Positions 43,389-52,511 of a stretch of 64,000 nucleotides of DNA are shown piece after piece. The notes beneath the pieces are model-generated. The model saw only the letters and a program-made list of their open reading frames with translations, was not told where the DNA came from and did no database searches. Made by a program: the position numbers and the translations under genes. Each line of letters opens with the position of its first letter. Within the stretch, counting starts at the first letter, position 1. The stretch is from Aequoribacter sp003520285 (lineage in GTDB: Bacteria; Pseudomonadota; Gammaproteobacteria; Pseudomonadales; Halieaceae), in NCBI GenBank assembly GCA_963966765.1, contig CAXAAR010000002.1:1-64000 (forward strand), given 5' to 3'.

Positions 43389-43756
43389 AACTTAAACCCC
43401 ATCGCCGCGATTAGAAGAAAGGAAACCGCGAAGGTAATTTTTGAGCCGAGCACTCCGCCCTCCCAGGTCTCACCATATCCCAGATCCATGATCAGGTGCT
43501 TAATACCAGCGACCGAGTGATAAATGAGCCCCGATGCGACAACCCAAGCGACAAATTTCACCATGGAATTCTGAAGCACTGCTGCGACTGCGGCGAAACC
43601 ATCGGCACTATCTAGGCTCAAGTCGAGAGCATAGATCATGAGGCCCACGGCGCCGACTAAGAACACGCCAGATATCCGATGCAGGATCGAAGTGTAGGCT
43701 GTAATTGGAAGCTTGATGGTACTGATATCTAGATTAACCGGACGGGTGTCTTTCAC
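43382..43756 (-). CDS. sdhC: Succinate dehydrogenase cytochrome b556 subunit
   Basis: 124 residues with three membrane helices. RPVNLDISTIKLPITAYTSILHRISGVFL is the family N-terminus (quinone site Ser-Ile-x-His-Arg) and HSVAGIKHLIMDLG holds the haem-ligand His. The start is GTG at 43756, with GGGGG upstream. First gene of the sdhCDAB cluster, behind a clear promoter. Confidence 0.94.
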   Translation of the reverse strand: MKDTRPVNLDISTIKLPITAYTSILHRISGVFLVGAVGLMIYALDLSLDSADGFAAVAAVLQNSMVKFVAWVVASGLIYHSVAGIKHLIMDLGYGETWEGGVLGSKITFAVSFLLIAAMGFKLW

Positions 43757-43873
43757 CTAAAATCCCCCTGAAGACCCTGCTGTGCACAGCACGCCAACTC
43801 GCAGAGATAGACCCCCGCCACAAATGACTGTCGCAGCTCTCGAGCCTTTGCGAGCCCCTTAAAAAGCGTCGCG

Positions 43874-43902
43874 ATTATAGGTTTTCCGGAGCACAATTAC
43901 AA
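43874..43902 (-). promoter_or_regulatory. Sigma-70 promoter of the sdh-suc operon
   Basis: On the minus strand TTGTAA (43897-43902) and a perfect TATAAT (43874-43879) are 17 bp apart, giving a leader of about 110 bases before sdhC. Confidence 0.78.
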
Positions 43903-43965
43903 ACCCGAATTCTAGTCCGTTCGCCACAAACCCTCCACTGGCCTGCATTTTGTTCCCTCTTCGAA

Positions 43966-43993
43966 TTGACAATTCGGAGGCATTGTCTATAGT
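43966..43993 (+). promoter_or_regulatory. Sigma-70 promoter of gltA
   Basis: A perfect TTGACA (43966-43971) and TATAGT (43988-43993) with a 16-bp spacer, 34 bp before the gltA start. It lies back to back with the sdh promoter, the two -35 boxes about 63 bp apart, so a shared regulator could act between them. Confidence 0.85.
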
Positions 43994-44027
43994 GATTGGC
44001 CCACAGTTTTACACTCAGGACCTTCTT

Positions 44028-45314
44028 ATGACCGAGAAAAAAGCTTCGTTGAGCTTGGACGGAATAGCAAGCCCCATTGAATTGCCTATTTATCAAGGTA
44101 CGATCGGCCCTGACGTTATCGACGTCGGAAAATTAACCGCAGAGGGCTACTTCACCTATGATCCGGGCTTTGTCTCGACCGCAGCCTGCGAATCTGCAAT
44201 CACTTACATCGATGGTGGCAAAGGCATCCTGCTCCACCGCGGCTACCCTATCGAACAACTCGCCGAGCACAGCAACTATTTAGAAACCTGTTATTTACTG
44301 CTTAACGGGGAATTACCCAACGAGACTCAGAGAGAAGAATTTGTCAATACGGTCAAAAACCACACCATGGTGCATGACCAAGTCTCGACGTTTTTCCGAG
44401 GCTTCCGCCGCGATGCCCATCCTATGGCTATTATGTGTGGTGTAGTCGGCGCATTATCAGCCTTCTATCATGACTCGCTCGAAATCAGTAACGAGCACCA
44501 TCGTCGAATTGCGGCTTTCCGGCTTATCGCGAAGATGCCAACCTTAGCCGCGATGAGCTACAACTACTCGATCGGCATGCCCTTCATGTATCCCGACAAC
44601 AGCATGAGCTACGCCGAAAACTTTTTGCACATGATGTTTGGCAATCCCTGTGAACCCAGCAAGATAAGCCCAGTGTTGTCGCGAGCTATGGACAAAATCT
44701 TCCTGCTCCACGCCGATCATGAGCAGAACGCATCAACTTCGACTGTGCGACTGGCTGGCTCATCTGGTGCCAATCCATTTGCCTGTATCGCGGCCGGTAT
44801 CGCTGCTTTGTGGGGGCCATCACATGGTGGCGCCAACGAAGCCGTGCTCGATATGCTCACAGAAATCGGCGACGTCTCTCGGATTGACGAGTTTGTCGCC
44901 CGAGCAAAAGATAAAGATGACCCTTTCCGGCTGATGGGATTTGGGCACCGAGTCTACAAAAACTTCGATCCTCGGGCCAAGGTTATGAAGCAAGCAGCCG
45001 ACGAAGTATTGGCCGAGCTCGGAATCAATGATCCCCTCCTCGAAATCGCCAAGCGACTCGAAGAGATCGCCTTGGAAGACGCGTATTTTGTTGAGAAGAA
45101 GCTCTACCCGAACGTCGATTTTTACTCGGGTATCATCCTTAAAGCCATGGGTATACCGACCAGCATGTTTACCGTTATCTTCGCGGTAGGAAGAACTGTC
45201 GGATGGATCGCTCACTGGGATGAGATGATCAGTGGTAGCTACAAGATTGGCCGGCCAAGACAGCTCTATACGGGCTATGCACAGCGAGACTACAAAGCGC
45301 TAAACGACCGATAA
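44028..45314 (+). CDS. gltA: Type II citrate synthase
   Basis: Condenses oxaloacetate and acetyl-CoA. The 428 residues match the hexameric, NADH-regulated bacterial type. Catalytic residues are in LLHADHEQNASTSTVRLAGSS, GPSHGGANEAVL, GFGHRVYKNFDPRAK and the Asp of NVDFYSGI. The start at 44028 follows CAGGA and gives MTEKKASLSL; an in-frame codon at 43950 lies inside the promoter. It is followed after 19 bp by a ketoacyl synthase III gene. Confidence 0.97.
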   Translation: MTEKKASLSLDGIASPIELPIYQGTIGPDVIDVGKLTAEGYFTYDPGFVSTAACESAITYIDGGKGILLHRGYPIEQLAEHSNYLETCYLLLNGELPNETQREEFVNTVKNHTMVHDQVSTFFRGFRRDAHPMAIMCGVVGALSAFYHDSLEISNEHHRRIAAFRLIAKMPTLAAMSYNYSIGMPFMYPDNSMSYAENFLHMMFGNPCEPSKISPVLSRAMDKIFLLHADHEQNASTSTVRLAGSSGANPFACIAAGIAALWGPSHGGANEAVLDMLTEIGDVSRIDEFVARAKDKDDPFRLMGFGHRVYKNFDPRAKVMKQAADEVLAELGINDPLLEIAKRLEEIALEDAYFVEKKLYPNVDFYSGIILKAMGIPTSMFTVIFAVGRTVGWIAHWDEMISGSYKIGRPRQLYTGYAQRDYKALNDR

Positions 45315-45333
45315 ATACTAATAAGGATTAGCA

Positions 45334-46449
45334 ATGGATCAGGCTGCCATCACTGGAACGGGGTTATTTACCCCGCCAAATGCGATCTCAAACGAGGAAC
45401 TTGTCGCTGCCTTCAATCACTATGTCGATCGCTACAACACCGATCATCAAGCAGAGATAGAGGCCGGCACACAAGCAGCCCTGACGCATTCTTCGCCTGA
45501 GTTCATCGCCAAAGCCTCGGGTATCAAGTCCCGTTTCGTGGTCGATAAATCGGGGATTATTGATCCAGCGAGGTTAAAGCCCTACATCCCAGAGCGAAGC
45601 AACGAAGAGCAGTCGATCCAATGTGAGATGGCTGTCGATGCAGCTAAGCAAGCCATGCGCGCTGCCCAGTGTGACGGGTCAGATATTGATGCCGTAATCG
45701 TAGCGTGCTCCAACCTGCAGCGCCCCTATCCAGCGATTGCTATCGAAGTCCAAAGCGCGCTCGGCATCGAAGGGTATGCATTTGACATGAACGTCGCGTG
45801 CTCTTCCGCCACCTTTGGTATTGCCCAAGCAGCGGGCGCAATCCGAGATGGTCTCGCGCGTCGTGTACTCATGGTCAATCCCGAGATTTGCAGCGGGCAT
45901 CTCAACTTCGAAGATAGAGATTCGCACTTCATATTTGGAGACGTCTGTACCGCTGTGATTATTGAAAGTGCCGATGCGTCCTCTGGCGGTTATCTCATCA
46001 GAAGCACCAAACTGAAAACCATGTTCTCGAATAATATTCGCAATAACTTTGGCTTCCTGAACCGCGCCGACGAGTCAGGTGTTGGTAGCAAAGACAAACT
46101 GTTCATTCAAGAAGGCCGCAAGGTCTTCAAAGAAGTCTGTCCAGCGGTTGCAGAACTCATCACCTCGCAACTGGCGGCGACCAATATTCCCTCGACTGAC
46201 CTGAAACGGCTGTGGCTACATCAAGCCAACCTAAACATGAACGAGTTGATTGCTCGCAAGGTATTGGGCCGTGATCCCGAGGCTGGCGAAGCACCCGTCA
46301 TTCTCGATGAATATGCCAACACTAGCTCCGCTGGCTCAATCATTGCTTTTCACAAGCACCATGCAGACTTAAACGCGGGTGACTTAGGTATTCTTTGTTC
46401 TTTCGGTGCAGGCTACAGTATCGGTAGCGTCTTACTCGAAAAGCGCTAG
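45334..46449 (+). CDS. Beta-ketoacyl-ACP synthase III, PA3286-like
   Basis: Thiolase-fold condensing enzyme, 371 residues, longer than E. coli FabH (317). Cys156 in DMNVACSSATFGI, the His of LWLHQANLNMNELI and the Asn of EYANTSSAGS form the catalytic triad. SGIKSRFVVDKSGIIDP and FSNNIRNNFGFLNRA closely resemble Pseudomonas PA3286, an enzyme that diverts octanoyl-CoA from beta-oxidation into fatty acid synthesis. The 19-bp gap to gltA and an AAGGA ribosome site point to one transcript. It converges with hisC, sharing CTAG. Confidence 0.9.
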   Translation: MDQAAITGTGLFTPPNAISNEELVAAFNHYVDRYNTDHQAEIEAGTQAALTHSSPEFIAKASGIKSRFVVDKSGIIDPARLKPYIPERSNEEQSIQCEMAVDAAKQAMRAAQCDGSDIDAVIVACSNLQRPYPAIAIEVQSALGIEGYAFDMNVACSSATFGIAQAAGAIRDGLARRVLMVNPEICSGHLNFEDRDSHFIFGDVCTAVIIESADASSGGYLIRSTKLKTMFSNNIRNNFGFLNRADESGVGSKDKLFIQEGRKVFKEVCPAVAELITSQLAATNIPSTDLKRLWLHQANLNMNELIARKVLGRDPEAGEAPVILDEYANTSSAGSIIAFHKHHADLNAGDLGILCSFGAGYSIGSVLLEKR

Positions 46450-47510
46450 GACTGTGCAAGAATCTGCTTAAGGCTCTCAATTAGGCTGTTGACGTCCTGC
46501 TCGTCCCCCACCGTAATTCGAAGCCAAGAGCTCAACCTTGGCGATCGAAAATGACGCACGATAATCCCGAAAGACCGCAATTGCTGTTGTGCCAATTCAC
46601 CTGTCATCATGGGGTGGTGCGCAAGCACAAAGTTGGCCGCTGAGGGTAGCACTTCAAACCCTAATTGGACCAAACCTTCAACCATCAGCGATCGACAGGC
46701 GCAAGTCTTTGTCACGGTCTCGGCAAAGTAGGCGTCATCTTGTATCGATGCAACGGCGCCCTTCTGAGCGAGCAAGTCGAGAGGATAGGAGTTGAACGAA
46801 TCTTTAACACGAATAAGCCCCTCGATTAAGTCTGCGTGACCAATCGCGTAACCCACTCTAAGCCCCGCCAACCCCCGAGCTTTAGAGAATGTGCGAACCA
46901 CCAATAGGTTCGGATAGGTATTCACAAGGGCAACCGCAGATTCAGCGCCAAAGTCGACATAAGCTTCGTCGACGATGATCACAGACTCAGGCCGATCCGC
47001 TGCCAGTTTCTCGACAACCGTTAGCGGCACAGCAATACCGGTTGGCGCATTAGGATTAGGAAAAATAATGCCAGAGCAGTCTTCTGGATATTGCGTGAAA
47101 TCAATTCGGTAAGCATCGTTAAGTGGAATGACCTGCGTATCGATGGCCAAAAGCTTCGCCCATACAGGGTAAAAGCTGTAGCTGATATCGGGAAAACAAA
47201 GCGCTCCTTTGTCTCTCAATAATGCCATAAATGCGAATCCTAAGACTTCATCAGAACCGTTCCCGACGAACACCTGCGACGGCTGCACCTGGTGATAGGC
47301 CGCCAAGACCTCACACAACTCACTGGCACGTGGATCCGGGTACAATCGCAACTTGTCATCAGCAGCCGCTCGAATGGCGGCAACGACTCGCGGCGATGGC
47401 GGATACGCACTTTCATTAGTATTAAGTTTGATCAACTGGGTGCCGCGTGGCTGTTCGCCGGGTACATAGGGCTCTAGATCCGCAATGTTGGCGCTCCAAA
47501 AACGACTCAT
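46446..47510 (-). CDS. hisC: Histidinol-phosphate aminotransferase
   Basis: PLP enzyme of histidine synthesis, 354 residues. KLNTNESAYPPSPRV at the N-terminus, FVGNGSDEVL, FPNPNAPTG, VDEAYVDF and the PLP lysine in RTFSKARGLAGLRVGYAIG are present. The start ATG has GGAGAAG upstream. It begins 19 bp after phoU with no promoter or terminator seen between, so it is probably at the end of the Pho transcript. Other his genes are absent here. A second function on another aromatic or phosphonate substrate is possible but not shown. Confidence 0.92.
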   Translation of the reverse strand: MSRFWSANIADLEPYVPGEQPRGTQLIKLNTNESAYPPSPRVVAAIRAAADDKLRLYPDPRASELCEVLAAYHQVQPSQVFVGNGSDEVLGFAFMALLRDKGALCFPDISYSFYPVWAKLLAIDTQVIPLNDAYRIDFTQYPEDCSGIIFPNPNAPTGIAVPLTVVEKLAADRPESVIIVDEAYVDFGAESAVALVNTYPNLLVVRTFSKARGLAGLRVGYAIGHADLIEGLIRVKDSFNSYPLDLLAQKGAVASIQDDAYFAETVTKTCACRSLMVEGLVQLGFEVLPSAANFVLAHHPMMTGELAQQQLRSFGIIVRHFRSPRLSSWLRITVGDEQDVNSLIESLKQILAQS

Positions 47511-47529
47511 TCAAGCTTCTCCGCTACTA

Positions 47530-48249
47530 TTAGGGCGATTCTAATTGGTTTGAGATCTCAGCCGACGAACGATGACGAACGTCGTGACCACTCACCATAT
47601 AAATGACGTGCTCACCAATATTGCTGGCGTGGTCACCAATACGCTCTAGCGCTTTCAGGGCCCACAGTTCATTCAGCATGACGGGGATAATTGATTCGTC
47701 AGCTCGCATCGTTTTCACAACGACTTCCATTGCTTGGGCGTACACCGCGTCGATTGAGCTGTCGCCCGCAACAATTTCAAGGGCCAGCTGTGCATCAGAG
47801 CGAGCCAATGCATCGAGCGCTAAACGCAAAGTGTCAATAATCTGTTTTCCCATTAAGCGCAAGTTGACAAACTGGCTATCCAGCAGACTGTTCTCGACAA
47901 TGACCTTTGCTTGTCGCGCTATTTTAGCGGCTTCATCGCCAACGCGCTCTAGGTCCATATTGATTTTAATGACGGCAAGTACAAGCCGGAGGTCACTTGC
48001 AGCGGGCTGCCGTCGTGCCAGAATCCGAGCACACTCTTGATCGATTTTCAGCTCTAACGCGTTCACTTCATTGTCGCGCTTAATGACCTGCAAGGCCTTC
48101 TCGGTATTCTTTTCCAACAGCGCATTCAATGCCAGGCTCAGTTGTGATTCAACCAACCCACCCATCGCGAGAATATCGTTTTTAAGAGTGCCCAACTCAT
48201 TATTGAATTGTCCCGAAATATGGGGTTTATGCTGATCACTCTGAAACAC
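47530..48249 (-). CDS. phoU: Phosphate signalling protein PhoU
   Basis: Links the Pst transporter to the PhoR kinase and keeps the Pho system silent when phosphate is plentiful. The 239 residues form two repeated three-helix bundles (about 20-110 and 120-220), each with the metal-binding E/D-x3-D type motif: LERVGDEAAKIA and LERIGDHASNIGEHV. The length is normal. It lies 12 bp after pstB. Confidence 0.95.
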   Translation of the reverse strand: MFQSDQHKPHISGQFNNELGTLKNDILAMGGLVESQLSLALNALLEKNTEKALQVIKRDNEVNALELKIDQECARILARRQPAASDLRLVLAVIKINMDLERVGDEAAKIARQAKVIVENSLLDSQFVNLRLMGKQIIDTLRLALDALARSDAQLALEIVAGDSSIDAVYAQAMEVVVKTMRADESIIPVMLNELWALKALERIGDHASNIGEHVIYMVSGHDVRHRSSAEISNQLESP

Positions 48250-48261
48250 GAATTACTCCTG

Positions 48262-49035
48262 TTAACTAAATTTTCCGGTGATGTAGTCCTCTGTTCGCAC
48301 TTCCCGAGGGTTGGTAAACAAAGCAGTGGTGTTGTCATACTCGACGATCGAACCCTGATGCATGAAGGCAGCCCAATCCGAGACTCGCGCTGCTTGTTGC
48401 ATGTTATGAGTCACCACCACGATAGTATAGCGAGATTTCAACTCGTAGATGAGCTCTTCTATTCGCAGTGTTGAAATTGGATCTAGCGATGAAGCGGGCT
48501 CATCTAACAGCAATACCTCAGGCTCCACCGCGATCGCTCGAGCAATGACCAGTCGCTGCTGCTGACCACCCGATAAAATACCGGCCTGTGAGTCCAATCG
48601 ATCTTTGACTTCATCCCACAGTGCCGCCAATCTTAAGGACTGCTCAACCCGTTGCTCAATCACCCTGGTACTCTTTTCACCCACCAATCTTAAGCCATAC
48701 GCCACATTTTCAAAGATCGACATAGGAAAGGGATTCGGTTTTTGAAACACCATACCAATCCGCTGTCTGAGCTCTGTCACATCGATCTCTGGCGCGAAAA
48801 TAGACTGACCATCAAGGGTGATATCTCCTGTAATCCTGACTTGAGGCTTGAGTTCAACCAGTCGATTAATGCAGCGCAACAAACTCGATTTGCCGCTACC
48901 ACTGGCGCCGATAATAGCCGTAACGCTCTCTCTTTCGAGGGTCAACTGGACATTTCTAAGTACCGGCTCATCAGCACCGTAGCTTAACGATAGATCAGCA
49001 ATTTCTATAATTGGCGAAGTCATCAGTAGTTCCAT
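48262..49035 (-). CDS. pstB: Phosphate ABC transporter ATP-binding protein
   Basis: ATPase of the Pst importer, 257 residues. Walker A GASGSGKS (43-50), FQKPNPFPMSIFENVAYGLRL (typical PstB), signature LSGGQQQRLVIARAIA, Walker B VLLLDEPASSLD and H-loop VVTHNMQQAARVSD are all intact. ATG at 49035 lies directly against the pstA stop; an in-frame ATG at 49023 has GGAA six bases upstream and may be the real start. Confidence 0.95.
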   Translation of the reverse strand: MELLMTSPIIEIADLSLSYGADEPVLRNVQLTLERESVTAIIGASGSGKSSLLRCINRLVELKPQVRITGDITLDGQSIFAPEIDVTELRQRIGMVFQKPNPFPMSIFENVAYGLRLVGEKSTRVIEQRVEQSLRLAALWDEVKDRLDSQAGILSGGQQQRLVIARAIAVEPEVLLLDEPASSLDPISTLRIEELIYELKSRYTIVVVTHNMQQAARVSDWAAFMHQGSIVEYDNTTALFTNPREVRTEDYITGKFS

Positions 49036-50355
49036 TTACTCGAGCAGGTGGCGATACTTACGGTCAAGCCTGTTGCGCAACAGGACAGCGAGTGTATTCA
49101 GCACCATCACAATGACAAACAGTAGCAGTGCTGTGGCAAAGACCCTGGGCCTAGTGGCCTCCATATCAATACTTTGGAAGCCCAAGTCGTAAATATGGTA
49201 ACCCAAATGCATGAACTTTTGGTCCAGGCGCAAGAACGGATAATCGGTTGTAATGGGCAGGTCGGGCGCAAATTCGACCACGCCAACCAACATGAGCGGC
49301 GCAACTTCACCCGCGGCCCTTGCAATCGCAAGAATCAACCCAGTCATCATGGCGGGGCCAATCAGCGGCAAGATAAGCCGAAACAGAGTTTCCGCTCTCG
49401 TCGCACCTAGGGCATAACTGGCCTCGATGATTGATCGAGGCACCCTTGCCAGCCCCTCTTCAGTGGCGACAATCACGACCGGTAAAGTCAGCAGCGCAAG
49501 CGTCAGAGACGCCCACAAAAGACCGGGCTCGCCAAAGGTTGGGCTAGGCAAGCTGTCGCTGTACATTGCGCTATCAATCTCGCTTCCCAATCCATAGACA
49601 AATACACCCAATCCAAACACACCATAAACCACGCTTGGAATTGCTGCCAAATTATGTACTGCCACTCGTATCCATGAAGTGAGACGTCCTTGAGCCGCGT
49701 ACTCATGCAGATAAATCGCAGCCAACACCCCGAGTGGCATCACAAAAACGGTCATTAACAGCACCATGACAACGGTGCCAACAAGAGCGGGAAATACGCC
49801 AGCATCACTCGGCGAGTCTGGCGACGCAAAAAATAAAAAGTTGGCAATGTTATCCGCAAATATCTGAAGGCTCTGAATAATCGTAAGTTGATTTGGAAAG
49901 TACCAGCGGACAATAGCGTCCCCCTGCATCGGCACTTTGAACTCCGGGGTAACGCTCAGAATTGCAGGTTCTGCGCTCTCAATCCAAACGCCATATAGGA
50001 TGCCCAAAACATCGTGTTCTACTCTTACAATATCGATCGGTCGCGAGCGAGCAACAAGTTCTGAGCGAGTGACTCTTCTGACCGAATTTGGATCGCTAGC
50101 TTGATGTCCAACGGAGATCACCAAGGACGACGGCGACTCCTCGATGATTTGCCCAGTGATACGGGTACCATCCTGAGTTTCCCATTGATACACAGGCTCT
50201 GGCCAGAACTGTAAACGTGACTGATCTACGAGTAACGCAAACAAAGCCGCCAGCGCCAATAGACAAAGAGCAACCGCCCCGCCGCACAGAAACATGATAG
50301 CGTCATCAGATCGCCATCGCTGCGCGCGACGTTTCAGCCTGGTATGAAAACTCAC
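49036..50355 (-). CDS. pstA: Phosphate ABC transporter permease PstA, long form
   Basis: 439 residues against about 296 in E. coli. An N-terminal membrane helix (about 20-45) is followed by about 120 periplasmic residues without a known domain (WETQDGTRITGQIIEES, VRRVTRSELVARSRPIDIVRVEH), then a helix and the permease core from about 190 (VVMVLLMTVFVMPLGVLAAIYLHEY; the EAA loop in EASYALGATRAETLFRLILP). Long PstA forms occur in Pseudomonas and Shewanella-like bacteria. It overlaps pstC by 4 bp. Confidence 0.93.
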   Translation of the reverse strand: MSFHTRLKRRAQRWRSDDAIMFLCGGAVALCLLALAALFALLVDQSRLQFWPEPVYQWETQDGTRITGQIIEESPSSLVISVGHQASDPNSVRRVTRSELVARSRPIDIVRVEHDVLGILYGVWIESAEPAILSVTPEFKVPMQGDAIVRWYFPNQLTIIQSLQIFADNIANFLFFASPDSPSDAGVFPALVGTVVMVLLMTVFVMPLGVLAAIYLHEYAAQGRLTSWIRVAVHNLAAIPSVVYGVFGLGVFVYGLGSEIDSAMYSDSLPSPTFGEPGLLWASLTLALLTLPVVIVATEEGLARVPRSIIEASYALGATRAETLFRLILPLIGPAMMTGLILAIARAAGEVAPLMLVGVVEFAPDLPITTDYPFLRLDQKFMHLGYHIYDLGFQSIDMEATRPRVFATALLLFVIVMVLNTLAVLLRNRLDRKYRHLLE

Positions 50356-52511
50356 AGGTGCTCCAGACGCTGGCGCAACCTGCGCCTCACGACATCTGCC
50401 AAGGTATTGATCAGAAAAGTAAACACGAACAGCTGGAGAGCCAAAAATATCAGCACGTGGAAATGTAGGGTATTGGGCACAACCTCTGGCATTTCAATCG
50501 CCAAAGTCGCTGAAATCGTCCGCATTCCGGTCGTCATTAAGCCATCAATAATTGGCGTATTGCCGGTCGCCATCAACACAATCATGGTTTCGCCAATCGC
50601 TCGAGCCAAACCCATCATAACGGCCGACAAAATGCCTGGGGCCGCTGTGGGCAATACGATACTTCGTGCCGTTTGCCACTCGGTAGCACCCATTGCCAAG
50701 GCGCCTTCTCGCAGATGCGAGGGCACAGCAAATAGCGCATCTTCAGCAATCGTGTATATCGTTGGGAATACCGCCAAGCCCATCATCACACCCACAACAA
50801 TAGAGTTGCGCTGCTCATAAGAGATACCCCAACGTTCAGACAGCGCGCTGACCAAACCTGCGGGGAAGACAGAGGACTCGACATAACTACCAATCAACCA
50901 AGCAAGCCAGATCCCCCCTCCAACCGCAAGCATCGTCAGAATGAGCTCAGATCCCGAGAGCTGACTTTCCGAATAACCACCGGGGGACAATCGCCAAATG
51001 AATGACATCGCCACCAAACACACTGGAATAAGGACGATCGCAAAAGCCACATGCAGCAAGTGGTGCTCAAGCCAAGGGGCCAACCAGAGTCCTGCCACCA
51101 AGCCCAGTATCACGGTCGGCAGTGCTGCTAACAGCTCTAAACTGGGCTTGACTGCAGCACGCACACTGGCCGTCATAAAGTAGGCAGTGAAGACCGCAGC
51201 CGCAATCGCCATGGGGGCGGCAAATAGTAAAGTATAAAATGCCGCTTTGAAGGTCCCGTACAACAAGGGCGTAATCGAAAATTTCGGGGGACTTAGGGGC
51301 GAGATACCCGTACTTTGCCAAGTAAAACTCGACTCTGCGTAACTCTCGTAAGCCAGTTCACCAAACAGACTTAACAATGGGATATTCGCGCTGTGGTTTT
51401 CAACCCGCCAAAGCTCGACTGAATCATCGTAGAGAACGGTAATCATGCCATGCAATGCGAATTGTCGATGTTCCGCCGTCAGCTCAAGCTGGATCCGCTC
51501 AGTGCCGCGAGTGTACGGATCATAGAAAGAGACCATGCCACTATTCTCAATAACGGCAGCACCACGACCCACAGCCCCCATCGCCATAATCTGACCATTA
51601 AAAGCCAACTTTTGCTTATCGAGTAAGGCTAGGGCAGGCTCTGCGCCATGCTGGTCAAGACCGTAATAGACCCACTGAGACTGTTCAGAAATACCGACTA
51701 GACCATAGCTCGATCCCAGTCGCACTAACTGAGTATCCGGGAGTAGTGGATCTATCTGCCCCTCTACTATGTGATTACCATCTGCCGAGCGCAGTGCATA
51801 AGCCCCTTGCTGATGCCACTCGAGTAACCAGCGACCCTCAGCAAGTATGGTGTGTTGGTCATAATTCGATTTTGAAGCGACCACTAACAGGGGCTGAATA
51901 CTGATCTCAAGCGAAGATCGAAGGGGCGTCTGCTTCCGAACGGCCTCAAGCCAGTGTAGCTCATTGGCGTACCGCAGCACCATTTGATAGCGCCCTTCTG
52001 CCACCCTCTCAATCTTTGCAGTCATTGGCAGCTCATCGCAGACAGTGCGCCACAGTGGAGATGGCGTTTCCTTAGACACCGCGGGCGCACCCCAATCAAC
52101 GCCCTCGTATAAGCTGATGGTGCAATCTTCGTGGACCACTAAGGTGATTGCAGAGTCGCCTGCAGCTGTTGAAATCAAGGCGACCTCATTTCCCAGCGGA
52201 CGCCAAGTAGCTACCGACTCAGTGGGCGAAAAAGTGAGTATGCCTGTACGCTGGGCTTTTGTTTCGCGAACCAAAAGCTGTCGATCACTGAGCGTGGTCG
52301 GTGCTTCAAAACGGGCATTAGTGTGATATTGGGTACGCTGTAAATCGGTCTTGTCGAGCCACAGCGGCGCTGATTGCCACACCAAAAATAGGAAAATTGA
52401 GGCGATAGCCAAGAGTACTAAACTACCGCCTGTGACCACTGCCAAAGTGACTGTTCGTTCAAGAGCGGAACGCCGCAATCTACTGCGCTTAACTCTAGTT
52501 TGGGTGTTCAT
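50352..52511 (-). CDS. pstC: Phosphate ABC transporter permease PstC, long form
   Basis: 719 residues, about twice E. coli PstC (319). A membrane helix (about 25-50) is followed by about 350 residues, beta-rich by eye, with repeated short patterns such as GRAVIENSGMVSFYD, which may form a periplasmic propeller-like domain. The permease core starts near 405 (PLLYGTFKAAFYTLLFAAPMAI) and ends with the EAA loop REGALAMGATEWQTARSIVLP. Long PstC forms are known in Pseudomonas-type bacteria; the role of the added domain is unknown. It overlaps pstS by 4 bp. Confidence 0.93.
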   Translation of the reverse strand: MNTQTRVKRSRLRRSALERTVTLAVVTGGSLVLLAIASIFLFLVWQSAPLWLDKTDLQRTQYHTNARFEAPTTLSDRQLLVRETKAQRTGILTFSPTESVATWRPLGNEVALISTAAGDSAITLVVHEDCTISLYEGVDWGAPAVSKETPSPLWRTVCDELPMTAKIERVAEGRYQMVLRYANELHWLEAVRKQTPLRSSLEISIQPLLVVASKSNYDQHTILAEGRWLLEWHQQGAYALRSADGNHIVEGQIDPLLPDTQLVRLGSSYGLVGISEQSQWVYYGLDQHGAEPALALLDKQKLAFNGQIMAMGAVGRGAAVIENSGMVSFYDPYTRGTERIQLELTAEHRQFALHGMITVLYDDSVELWRVENHSANIPLLSLFGELAYESYAESSFTWQSTGISPLSPPKFSITPLLYGTFKAAFYTLLFAAPMAIAAAVFTAYFMTASVRAAVKPSLELLAALPTVILGLVAGLWLAPWLEHHLLHVAFAIVLIPVCLVAMSFIWRLSPGGYSESQLSGSELILTMLAVGGGIWLAWLIGSYVESSVFPAGLVSALSERWGISYEQRNSIVVGVMMGLAVFPTIYTIAEDALFAVPSHLREGALAMGATEWQTARSIVLPTAAPGILSAVMMGLARAIGETMIVLMATGNTPIIDGLMTTGMRTISATLAIEMPEVVPNTLHFHVLIFLALQLFVFTFLINTLADVVRRRLRQRLEHL

